Positions 1-6,956 are shown, counted from the stretch's first letter. The stretch is 13,333 nt of DNA from Rhodospirillaceae bacterium UBA4479 (GCA_002389175.1 DGNZ01000328.1:1-13333), one strand, 5' to 3'. The notes: a model not told the origin generated them from the sequence alone. Translations and numbers: made by a program.

Positions 1-20
1 AAATCGTTTTTCGTTGCCAT
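1..20 (-). CDS. Start of a gene leaving the left edge (partial)
   Basis: On the minus strand an ATG at 20-18 opens a frame reading M-A-T-K-N-D to the window edge. A strong Shine-Dalgarno (GAGGTG, complement of 24-29) sits 3 nt before the ATG, which is the main reason to call it. The gene would be divergent from the secreted-protein gene at 160, sharing the 139-nt region between them. Only six codons are visible, so no product can be suggested, and chance cannot be excluded. Confidence 0.45.
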
Positions 21-159
21 AACCACCTCGTGAACACGTCCCCCGTGATTAATCTAGCGCACGATTTACTGAAAAGTCATCGTAAACTGTCGCTAATTTG
101 ACCCAAAAGGCTGATTCGTGAGACCATTTATGTAATCACACACAAAAGGGGACTGTTCG

Positions 160-957
160 ATGCGTAGAACAAAGATCGCACTCACGGCATTGTTAGTGAC
201 CTTTGGATTAATGCCGATGGCCCAAGCCGCACCACAATTGCTCGGTGTTGTGGCGTCATCAGCTCCGTTACGCTTGCATTGCGAAGGCGATACATGCCGT
301 GCAGAAATTTCTACGATTTGCCTGCAGGCGCATCGCGAAACTCCAGAACGATACCAAGAGTACACGGCACATGACCCATCTACATTTTCAATGCAGGTCG
401 TAAATACCAACAAAGATGAGATTAGCATTCCGCTACCCACAGGTGATTTTCAGTCTATCCGCGGCTACACTGCGGTCGAGGTAACAATCGACATTACGTC
501 ATTGCGTGCCGAGGGCTTTGAGCCGATTTCTTTGTCCGTTGCCAAAGATGGGATGTTAGTTCCAGTTGCCGTCGCAAATGATCCTGATCCCATCGTTGAC
601 GATGAAATTGTCCATGCCATGGCATCGTTGAAACCTGCTGCAGAGGATGTGTTTAAAACCCACAGTCCCGAATATGAAGCCATTCGTTTGGTCAATCGTT
701 TGATCAATGAAACACCTATGAAGGGGCGTATGGCAAAGGCTGATCGCGAGCAACTATGGGACAATACGTTTGGCGAGAGTGCCCGCGAATCAACCGGGGT
801 CGGGGCACATCGCGCCGCTGATGTTGTCGGGGCTTGCCAGTACAGAACCAAACAAGGGAAGTTCTTTAGCGTGCGTCGCTGCTTAGAGCAGCGCTTGGAC
901 GGAATGCTGATGAACATCAACACCGAATATTGGCGTGCTGTGCAGCCCGGATCATAA
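160..957 (+). CDS. Secreted hypothetical protein, 265 aa
   Basis: I do not recognise the family. The N-terminus is a clear Sec signal peptide: basic MRRTK, a hydrophobic core at residues 6-20, and an A-Q-A cleavage site after residue 23, so the mature protein of about 242 residues should be periplasmic or exported. No further membrane segment or lipobox is seen. The mature part has five cysteines (41, 46, 54 near the start; 226, 241 near the end), which could form disulfides in the periplasm. The middle (about 85-140) is beta-like and the end is helical and charged. The start is supported by AGGGGA at 147-152, 7 nt before the ATG. The gene stands alone: a terminator follows at 972-997 and a likely divergent gene lies upstream. 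A 167-aa frame runs antisense inside it but lacks comparable signals. Confidence 0.85.
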   Translation: MRRTKIALTALLVTFGLMPMAQAAPQLLGVVASSAPLRLHCEGDTCRAEISTICLQAHRETPERYQEYTAHDPSTFSMQVVNTNKDEISIPLPTGDFQSIRGYTAVEVTIDITSLRAEGFEPISLSVAKDGMLVPVAVANDPDPIVDDEIVHAMASLKPAAEDVFKTHSPEYEAIRLVNRLINETPMKGRMAKADREQLWDNTFGESARESTGVGAHRAADVVGACQYRTKQGKFFSVRRCLEQRLDGMLMNINTEYWRAVQPGS

Positions 958-971
958 TTTCGAGACATGGG

Positions 972-997
972 ACGGTGCGTTTTTTCGTGCCGTTTTT
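972..997 (+). terminator. Rho-independent terminator after the secreted-protein gene
   Basis: ACGGTGCG (972-979) pairs with CGTGCCGT (986-993) over 8 bp including two G-U pairs, with a loop of six T, followed directly by a T run (993-997). It lies 15 nt after the stop of the secreted-protein gene and 25 nt before the CoA-transferase cluster, so it likely separates two transcription units. Confidence 0.65.
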
Positions 998-1021
998 GCC
1001 ATTCAAATCTAAGATCGTGTC

Positions 1022-1849
1022 ATGACAGATTATTTAAACAATGTTGATGCATTGGCCGCGCACGTTCCTGACGGGGCGTTGATGGCGCTGCCACCGGAAT
1101 ACAGTTTTGTTCCCATGGAATTGGTCCGTGCAATTATTCGCCGCGGGGTCAAAAACCTGAATATCCTTACGGTACCGATCAATGGCTTGGCCGCAGATAT
1201 GCTGATCGGTGCCGGTTGCGTGAAGCGTGTCGAATGTGCTGCTGTTTCCTTGGGCGAAGCAGGATCTGCACCGCGTTTTTCGAAAGCGGTAGAGAACGCT
1301 ACCATCGACATCGTTGATAGCACATGTCCTGCTGTTCACAGTGCATTGCAAGCCACCGAAAAGGGCGTCCCGTTCATGCCCCTTGGCGGCATCATCGGTT
1401 CAGACATTTTGGCAAACCGCGATGATTGGAAAGTCGTCGATGATCCGTTGGGCCAGGGTAACGGTAAGATCGTTCTGATCCCGGCCATCAGTCCAGATAT
1501 TGCAATCATCCATAGCCCGCTTGCAGACCGTGACGGCAACGTGTGGATTGGTCGTCGCCGGGAATTGGCCACCATTGCCCATGCATCGAAAATAGTTTTA
1601 GTAACCGTCGAGCATATTCAAGATGAGAGCTTATTGGCGAACGAGAAAACCGCCGCTGGCGTGTTGCCCGGTTTTTATGTGACCGCATTGACCGAAGCGC
1701 AAATGGGGGCGAAGCCCTTGGGTCTTGTGGAACATTATCCTGCTGACACCGATGAGATCGCGACTTATGCCCGTGCCGCACGCGATGATGATGCATTTGC
1801 CGCGTATATGCAGCGTGTCGTCTTTGGAACCCAAGAGGCGGCAGAGTGA
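1022..1849 (+). CDS. Class I CoA-transferase alpha subunit (IpdA/GctA-like)
   Basis: A 275-aa alpha subunit of the family I CoA-transferase fold, closest in appearance to IpdA and glutaconate CoA-transferase A. Family signs are the N-terminal VPDGALMALPP segment, the run V-x-x-L-N-I-L-T at 43-50, the segment around GVPFMPLGGIIGSD (115-128), and AIIHSPLADRDGNVWI (161-176), the usual 'A-x-x-H-x-x-x-A-D-x-x-G-N' block. Members move CoA between carboxylic acids; IpdAB instead hydrolyses a ring-opened CoA intermediate of steroid degradation. It must pair with the next gene: its TGA (1847-1849) overlaps that gene's GTG start (1846), implying translational coupling. The Shine-Dalgarno before the ATG is weak. 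Substrate cannot be read from the sequence. Subunit assignment is secure, reaction type is not. Confidence 0.88.
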   Translation: MTDYLNNVDALAAHVPDGALMALPPEYSFVPMELVRAIIRRGVKNLNILTVPINGLAADMLIGAGCVKRVECAAVSLGEAGSAPRFSKAVENATIDIVDSTCPAVHSALQATEKGVPFMPLGGIIGSDILANRDDWKVVDDPLGQGNGKIVLIPAISPDIAIIHSPLADRDGNVWIGRRRELATIAHASKIVLVTVEHIQDESLLANEKTAAGVLPGFYVTALTEAQMGAKPLGLVEHYPADTDEIATYARAARDDDAFAAYMQRVVFGTQEAAE

Positions 1850-2595
1850 GCGAAACAACTGATTACTGCGACGAGGAATTCCTTATCGCAGCCATTTCCG
1901 GATTGCTATCCACCGATGATGTGCGCCATGTGGCTGTGGGGGCCGCATCACCCATTCCTGGCGCTGCGGCATTGCTTGCACGCAAAATGCGAGGCGGCAT
2001 GCCGCGGGTTTCTCTAATCCATGGCAAGGCCACAAACCCGTTTACCGATGGTGGTCGTGAAATTTTCGATGCAGCCGGGCAGGGGCGTATCGATGTGTTC
2101 TTTTTGGGCGGTGTTCAAATAGATGGCGAGGCCAATATCAACTTGGTGGGTACAGGTGATTACCCCAAGGTCGATAAACGGTTCCCAGGATCGTTTGGAT
2201 CAGCACACATGTATTTTGTTGTCCCAAAAGTCATCTTATTCCGCCCTGAACATTCACGTCGCGTGTTCGTGCCAAAAGTCGATTTCATCAGTGCACCCGG
2301 CGTCAGTGATCCTGATGTTCGCCGTCCGGGTGGGCCGAAGTATTTGGTCACGGAACTTTGTATCATGGCATTCGATGCCAGTCGTCGTCGGTTCCGACTC
2401 GAAAGCGTAACGCCGGGTCGCACCATAGAAGAAGTTCAGGACAACACCGGGTTTGAATTTGATGTTCCTGAAAATGTTGCGGAAACATCTCTGCCGACGC
2501 CCGAGCAACTGGCATTACTGCGCTCAACAGTGGGTGTTGAAGTCGCGGATACTTATCCGGGTTTTGCCAAAGATGTACTTGGGGTCGCAGCGTAA
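1846..2595 (+). CDS. Class I CoA-transferase beta subunit (IpdB/GctB-like)
   Basis: A 249-aa partner of the preceding alpha subunit, starting with GTG inside a GTGA overlap. Family marks are VGAASPIPGAAALLARK (31-47), GGVQIDGEANINL (88-100, the usual 'G-x-x-Q-x-D-x-x-G-N-x-N' block), FGSAHMYFVVPK (117-128) and LESVTPG (185-191). True class I transferases carry a catalytic Glu in a S-E-N-G-like motif in the beta half. Here the corresponding region, as far as I can align it by eye, reads SLIHGKATNP (56-65) with no Glu. IpdB-type proteins also lack it, so the pair may act as a hydrolase or lyase-type enzyme rather than a transferase. The CaiB-like gene begins 3 nt after the stop, consistent with one operon. 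Confidence 0.87.
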   Translation: MSETTDYCDEEFLIAAISGLLSTDDVRHVAVGAASPIPGAAALLARKMRGGMPRVSLIHGKATNPFTDGGREIFDAAGQGRIDVFFLGGVQIDGEANINLVGTGDYPKVDKRFPGSFGSAHMYFVVPKVILFRPEHSRRVFVPKVDFISAPGVSDPDVRRPGGPKYLVTELCIMAFDASRRRFRLESVTPGRTIEEVQDNTGFEFDVPENVAETSLPTPEQLALLRSTVGVEVADTYPGFAKDVLGVAA

Positions 2596-2598
2596 AAC

Positions 2599-3735
2599 AT
2601 GCCCGGTCCTCTTGATGGAATCAAAGTTCTAGACTTGTCGCGCGTTCTCGCTGGGCCATGGTGCGCCATGGTGCTGGGTGATCTGGGCGCAGACGTTATC
2701 AAAGTTGAAAGCCCCGAAGGTGATGATTTAAGGCACTTTGGCCCGCCTTTTGAGCAGGGCGAGAGTGCTTACTTCATGGTCGCGGGCCGAAATAAACGCT
2801 GCATTGTTGCCGACCTTAAAAACCCTGATGATCTGACGCGGGTCCGTCAACTGGCCCTCAAGGCTGATGTCTTGGTTGAGAATTTTCGTATTGGGACATT
2901 GGAAAAATTCGGACTGGCTGCCGATGACTTACGAAAAGAAAACCCTGGATTGATCGTGTGCTCAATCTCTGGGTATGGCCGACATAGTTCGATGGCCGCA
3001 CGTGCCGGATATGATTTTGTCATTCAGGCCGAAAGCGGATTGATGTCGATCATCGGTGACGAGGACCAAGAGCCAATGAAAGTCGGTGCTGCGGTTACCG
3101 ATATCGTGGCTGGGCAATACGCCACCCAAGGTGTGTTGGCTGCGTTATATCACCGCGAGCGCACCGGCGAAGGACAAGACGTCGATATTTCATTGCTGGA
3201 TGGTGCGGTCACATTGTTGAGCAATCAAAGTGCCGCTTATCTGATGACCGGTGAGCGTCCAAAACGATTGGGCAATGATCACCCGACAGTTTGTCCGTAT
3301 CGTCCGTTTGAAACTTCAGACTATCCCATCGCATTGGCGATAGGTGCGGATCGACAGTTCCGAAAGCTTGCCGTTGTTTTAGGCCATCCGGAATTATCCG
3401 ATGATCCGCGTTTCGCGACCAATCCAAAACGGGTCGAAAATCGTGTGACTCTATACGAGGTGATGGAGGCTGCGTTCAAGACCAGGGGCCGAGATGAATG
3501 GTTGGTTGATTTACATGCGGCAGGATTGCCAGCAGGGGCGCTTCGATCTGTGGATCAGGTCATGGACGCACCCGAACTTGCAGAACGTGGCATGGTTGAA
3601 ACCGTCGAGCATGAAAAGATTGGTCCCACCAGGATTGTTGGCTCCCCCATAAAATTATCTAAAACACCGACAAAGATACGCTTCGCTCCCAGATCTTTGG
3701 GGGCTGATAATGACGATGGGGATTGGCGTTCTTAA
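2599..3735 (+). CDS. CaiB/BaiF family class III CoA-transferase
   Basis: A 378-aa cytoplasmic class III CoA-transferase (formyl-CoA transferase / CaiB / alpha-methylacyl-CoA racemase superfamily). The N-terminus GPLDGIKVLDLSRVLAGPW and GDLGADVIKVESPEGDD (27-43) are classic, as are GRNKRCIVADLKNP (63-76), LVENFRIGTLEKFGL (92-106) and GYD-x-x-x-QA (137-144), where Asp139 matches the Asp that forms the acyl-anhydride in formyl-CoA transferase. RTGEGQDVDISLLDGAV follows near 190. Length is near the usual 380-410, so it looks complete. It starts 3 nt after the beta subunit stop, giving three CoA-moving subunits in one probable operon. It probably activates an acid by transfer from a CoA donor, or racemises an acyl-CoA. 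The family call is firm, but the substrate is unknown. Confidence 0.92.
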   Translation: MPGPLDGIKVLDLSRVLAGPWCAMVLGDLGADVIKVESPEGDDLRHFGPPFEQGESAYFMVAGRNKRCIVADLKNPDDLTRVRQLALKADVLVENFRIGTLEKFGLAADDLRKENPGLIVCSISGYGRHSSMAARAGYDFVIQAESGLMSIIGDEDQEPMKVGAAVTDIVAGQYATQGVLAALYHRERTGEGQDVDISLLDGAVTLLSNQSAAYLMTGERPKRLGNDHPTVCPYRPFETSDYPIALAIGADRQFRKLAVVLGHPELSDDPRFATNPKRVENRVTLYEVMEAAFKTRGRDEWLVDLHAAGLPAGALRSVDQVMDAPELAERGMVETVEHEKIGPTRIVGSPIKLSKTPTKIRFAPRSLGADNDDGDWRS

Positions 3736-3740
3736 TAATT

Positions 3741-3767
3741 AACACTAGCGGATAACCCCTAGTGTTT
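3741..3767 (+). terminator. Hairpin after the CoA-transferase cluster
   Basis: AACACTAG (3741-3748) and CTAGTGTT (3759-3766) form a perfect 8-bp inverted repeat. After one C-C mismatch two further G-C pairs close an ATAA loop. It begins 5 nt after the CaiB-like stop. The T tail is only TTT, so it is a weak intrinsic terminator or a 3' end-protecting hairpin. An operator for the following kinase gene is also possible. Confidence 0.45.
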
Positions 3768-3785
3768 GTCGGTGCCACCCTGCAC

Positions 3786-3802
3786 TATACTCTCGGTAGA
3801 GT
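3786..3802 (+). promoter_or_regulatory. Possible -10 element and small hairpin before the kinase gene
   Basis: TATACT at 3786-3791 matches a sigma-70 -10 box in five of six positions, but I find no good -35 at a normal distance. It overlaps a small dyad, ACTCT-CGGT-AGAGT (3789-3802), just ahead of the kinase Shine-Dalgarno (GGAAAAGG, 3803-3810). The elements suggest the kinase has its own promoter. Confidence 0.25.
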
Positions 3803-3820
3803 GGAAAAGGGCCTTCCGAA

Positions 3821-5935
3821 TTGGGAAGCAACATTAGAACAAGTATAGCTGCGATCGCACTCCTCGTATTCCTGGTAGCAGGGATCGGCACGTCCTACTG
3901 GGCGGGCGAAAGATTACGCGCAACCGCACAAGCAGAGTGGACGGCCAAGGCCCGCCTTGATGCGGCGCGACTTAGCGACGGCGTACTATTTTGGATATCC
4001 AAAGCCGAAGTCAATCTGCGCGCTATGGCGGGGATGTTTAGCGATCTTTCGCAACTGTCTCCTGAAGACTTCTTTAGGTTGGTAGAAGAAGCTGAAACCT
4101 GGGACCCAGAGATTAGATTTGATACTGTGGTTCATGCCTCGCGTTTACTAAAGGACGAGAGGGCGGCTTTTGAAGCAGCAGCAGGGGAGGCGTTGCGAGA
4201 TGCCTCTGACCCGAATGCATCTGCGGCCGAACGGTTCGAAAGTTTTGCAGTCACACACTCATCTAATCCCGATGGCTTTTTAGGCTTGGGTGTTGATTTG
4301 GCGAGTGTTCCCGAAATGCGCGATGTTGCTACAACGGCCCGCCAATTACCGGGAAGTGTAATATTGGGGCCCGCGTTCAAAGGTGATGAAGGTAAGACAG
4401 TTGCCTTGTTGGCCACTTCATCAAACTTGAATGGCGGAGACGGCGTGATGGCTGCCACCATCAACTTGCACAATTTCTTTGATGCACTGGGCCAAAGTCA
4501 GTTACCGCCAGGAATTGAGGTGCGCCTGATTGAACGTGAAACTGAGTCGACGGCAAACTTGATCGCCAAGCCCATTATTGGCGGCGCAGAACCAGGACCT
4601 AATACGGCATTTACCGAGGTTGTACGGATCGTCAAAGGCCAAGCACGCTGGAGTTTGAACTGGGATATCAGTAACGATTATCTGGGCGGCCCGCCGGAAA
4701 ATGCGGTGCTGCTGATACAATTTGGTGGCGGCCTTGTGACGTTGCTTTTGACCTTGATGTTTGCCTATTTGGGGATCGAAAACATTCGGTTCCACAAATT
4801 GGTCAATGATAAGACCGCGCAATTGTCTCAAAACTCCATGATCGTGCAACTTACCATGGACTCGATTGACCAGGGATTTGCCGTTTGGAACAGCGATCAG
4901 CGTTTGGTCGTTTGGAGTAAAAAGTGCGAAGAGTTCTGGTATTATCCAGGCAATAAAATCCGCACCGGGATGCACATGCGTGAGCTGTTAGAGCATCTGC
5001 GCGATGCTGGCGCCTTTGGTGAACTTATCAATGAGGTGGATATAGATCACGAGCTGCAAAAGATCGCAGCCGCTGGCGGCAATTCTGATGACAAATTCGA
5101 AATGACTGATGGCCGCCAGGTCCATGTTCGTCGGTTCCCGTTAGAACGCGGCGGGTATGTCAGCGTTTACACCGATATTTCTGAAGAGGCCAAACAGCGG
5201 GTGCAATTAGAAGATGAACGCGCACGCGCCGTAAAAGCCAACGTCACCAAGACGGATTTCGTCATGAACCTGTCGCACGAAATGCGAGATCCCTTGCATT
5301 CAATCATCGGTTTTTCGGATGTGATCTTAAAATCCCAAGCCGAACCGTTGGGTGAGCGAACCAAGAGCACGGTCGAACTGATCAACAGCACGGGTCGACA
5401 TATGCTTGAGCTGATCAATGGTATTTTGGACCTCAGCAAACTTGAAAGTGGGGTCGTCGAAATGGACGAGTCCGCATTTGAGTTAGATGAGTTCTTGAGC
5501 GATATCGCACGGATGATGGCAGTAAAAGGTGGTGAGACGGGGGCATCCATTACCGTTGAAAACAAAGCTGGCATCGGACGCAAATTGATTGCTGATCATT
5601 TAATGATCCGTCAGGTTCTGATCAATCTTGTTGGCAACGCAATAAAATTCTCACCGGGCGGTAATGTGAAATTGATCGCGGAAATAGGTGACGAACGCTT
5701 GCGGTTGATCATCGAAGATAATGGCGTTGGCATCCCACCCGAAGATTTACCCTCCATCACCGAGATGTTTAAACAAGCCCGCACAAATGATCCCGAGCAA
5801 CATGGCGGGTCAGGCATTGGCTTAACAATTGCCAAGCGGCTGGCCGGATTACATGACTGTGAATTTGAATTAGACAGCACCCTTGGCGAGGGGACGCGGG
5901 TCACATTGACATTCCCAAAAGAACGATTGGGCTAA
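3821..5935 (+). CDS. Membrane sensor histidine kinase, CHASE-PAS-HisKA-HATPase
   Basis: A 704-aa two-component sensor. Order: transmembrane segment 9-27; periplasmic CHASE-like domain about 50-225 (note FLGLGVDLASVPEMR at 153-167 and the following ILGPAF); second transmembrane segment about 294-318; PAS_7-type PAS about 340-455 (MDSIDQGFAVWNSDQRLVVW); HisKA with phospho-acceptor His486 in SHEMRDPL; HATPase with N-box Asn606, G1 box DNGVGIP (633-639) and G2 box GGSGIGL (662-668). It should autophosphorylate in response to a small periplasmic ligand. The residue four after His486 is Asp490, where Thr or Asn is usual. There is no receiver domain and no response regulator gene next to it. The start is TTG, chosen because GGAAAAGG lies about 10 nt upstream and the first membrane helix follows at once. 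Confidence 0.93.
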   Translation: MGSNIRTSIAAIALLVFLVAGIGTSYWAGERLRATAQAEWTAKARLDAARLSDGVLFWISKAEVNLRAMAGMFSDLSQLSPEDFFRLVEEAETWDPEIRFDTVVHASRLLKDERAAFEAAAGEALRDASDPNASAAERFESFAVTHSSNPDGFLGLGVDLASVPEMRDVATTARQLPGSVILGPAFKGDEGKTVALLATSSNLNGGDGVMAATINLHNFFDALGQSQLPPGIEVRLIERETESTANLIAKPIIGGAEPGPNTAFTEVVRIVKGQARWSLNWDISNDYLGGPPENAVLLIQFGGGLVTLLLTLMFAYLGIENIRFHKLVNDKTAQLSQNSMIVQLTMDSIDQGFAVWNSDQRLVVWSKKCEEFWYYPGNKIRTGMHMRELLEHLRDAGAFGELINEVDIDHELQKIAAAGGNSDDKFEMTDGRQVHVRRFPLERGGYVSVYTDISEEAKQRVQLEDERARAVKANVTKTDFVMNLSHEMRDPLHSIIGFSDVILKSQAEPLGERTKSTVELINSTGRHMLELINGILDLSKLESGVVEMDESAFELDEFLSDIARMMAVKGGETGASITVENKAGIGRKLIADHLMIRQVLINLVGNAIKFSPGGNVKLIAEIGDERLRLIIEDNGVGIPPEDLPSITEMFKQARTNDPEQHGGSGIGLTIAKRLAGLHDCEFELDSTLGEGTRVTLTFPKERLG

Positions 5936-5951
5936 GCAAACACGGGCTTAG
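5932..5951. terminator. Palindrome shared by two convergent gene ends
   Basis: CTAAGC (5932-5937) and GCTTAG (5946-5951) form a perfect 6-bp inverted repeat around AAACACGG. Each arm contains a stop codon, the kinase TAA at 5933-5935 and the PAS gene TAG (complement of 5948-5950). It may fold as a short bidirectional 3'-end hairpin, but neither side has a strong T run, so terminator activity is uncertain. Confidence 0.35.
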
Positions 5952-6478
5952 TCATTCTCTTCGGTCGACGTAATATCTTGGATCAACTGGCGGACTTTGA
6001 AGTCATCCATCTGGAATTCAACGATTGAAACAATCTGTCCCAAAGAACCGTCGACATTGGCCAGTGGTAGGCGGATAAATTTTTGAAATCCTGTGATCGG
6101 TGCGGTCGTGCCGCGTTGAAACTCTGAAATCATTGCAAAAGGGCGTGTATTCTGAACCACAGTCTTAAATGCATCACGCACAGGCGTGGCTATTTCAACG
6201 GGTTTTAATTTTTGGGTGGAAATCCCTGTGCCGTCATATCCAAGGTAATCACGGAACCCGCTGCCCCAAAACCTGAAATGGAAATCCTGTCCATCGTTTA
6301 GGACATCGACCACATGGGTTGTGGGCAAAACGGCAGGGGGAAGTTGCCACAATTCAAAATCATTATTAAACGGAATCGACAAAGGGGACTGCATCGGCAA
6401 ACTCTCCCAGTACGCTAGGCTAGCTTTTTGATCATCAGAAATTTGATCGACGTCGATTTCCCATTGCCGATATGACAT
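5948..6478 (-). CDS. PAS_5-family single-domain protein
   Basis: A 176-aa soluble protein with one PAS-like domain of the PAS_5 type common in Rhodospirillales. Visible marks are LAYWESLP near residue 21, FRFWGSGFRDYLGYDGTG (68-85), the central helix VRDAFKTVVQNTRP (100-113) and the last strands RLPLANVDGSLGQIVSIVEF (136-155). No output domain, signal peptide or membrane helix is present, so it presumably senses a ligand or binds a partner; the role of the family is unknown. It faces the histidine kinase with only 12 nt between stop codons and is divergent from the gene at 6612 across a region bearing a CRP-type dyad. The Shine-Dalgarno is weak (TTGGA 11 nt before the ATG). The fold call is from motif shape and should be checked with a profile. 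Confidence 0.82.
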   Translation of the reverse strand: MSYRQWEIDVDQISDDQKASLAYWESLPMQSPLSIPFNNDFELWQLPPAVLPTTHVVDVLNDGQDFHFRFWGSGFRDYLGYDGTGISTQKLKPVEIATPVRDAFKTVVQNTRPFAMISEFQRGTTAPITGFQKFIRLPLANVDGSLGQIVSIVEFQMDDFKVRQLIQDITSTEEND

Positions 6479-6514
6479 TTGTGCAGTTCATCCAAATGTT
6501 CATGGCTGTAAGTT

Positions 6515-6530
6515 TGTGATAAGCATCACT
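6515..6530. promoter_or_regulatory. CRP/FNR-type dyad between divergent genes
   Basis: TGTGA-TAAGCA-TCACT fits the CRP consensus TGTGA-N6-TCACA at nine of ten positions, and its core GTGAT-AAGC-ATCAC is a perfect inverted repeat. It lies 37 nt upstream of the PAS_5 gene start and 81 nt before the ATG at 6612, a sensible place for an operator of either gene. Binding by a CRP/FNR-superfamily regulator is an inference. Confidence 0.45.
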
Positions 6531-6611
6531 GTTTAAGTTTCGCAGCTATGGTAACCCTTTGTCACAATGTTTTTCGGTGACCCACAGGCCATTTAGAAGT
6601 AAGATAAGAAC

Positions 6612-6956
6612 ATGATTAAAGTCGGCGACCCAACAGCAACGCGATACGCAGATATTATCGGATATGGGAAACCTAATGCCGAGACGTCTGCATCTGCGTC
6701 TGCTCAGCGTGGGTCTGATGGTGACGATGCGAATAGCAAACGCGTCATCAATGACACAATCCAATTATCAGACGGTGCCAAGCAAGTGAACTTAGCGCGC
6801 GGTTTTGATCTTGCCGAAGCTGTTCGCAACGAAAAAGACCCCGTAAAGGTCTATGAACTGATCAAGTCCGGGACCGACGATATCAAGCGCATCGGCACCT
6901 TGTTCGGTGAAGTTGCCCGCGACATTCGCGCCTTGTTCGGCCTCGGGCGCACCTAA
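6612..6956 (+). CDS. Small hypothetical protein, 114 aa
   Basis: I do not recognise it. The first half is low-complexity and rich in Ser, Ala, Asp and Gly (about residues 22-45), so likely disordered. The second half, from DTIQLSDGAKQVNLARG (48-64) on, is predicted helical and ends in a moderately hydrophobic amphipathic stretch (FGEVARDIRALFGLG). The I-Q-L-S-D block after a disordered N-terminus faintly recalls FlgM-like anti-sigma factors, but the remainder does not match and no flagellar gene is nearby. No signal peptide. The upstream purine-rich AAGTAAGATAAG may serve as a weak ribosome site. Its TAA (6954-6956) overlaps by 4 nt the end of the convergent lipoprotein gene. The opposite strand in this interval has only a short shadow frame. 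Confidence 0.7.
   Translation: MIKVGDPTATRYADIIGYGKPNAETSASASAQRGSDGDDANSKRVINDTIQLSDGAKQVNLARGFDLAEAVRNEKDPVKVYELIKSGTDDIKRIGTLFGEVARDIRALFGLGRT

Noticed and set aside
465..968. 167-aa minus-strand frame opposite the secreted-protein gene
   Set aside because: The plus-strand gene has a signal peptide, Shine-Dalgarno and terminator; the antisense frame has none and an unremarkable composition.
4502..4975. 157-aa minus-strand frame opposite the histidine kinase
   Set aside because: Overlaps the second membrane helix and PAS region of a clear kinase; no independent support.
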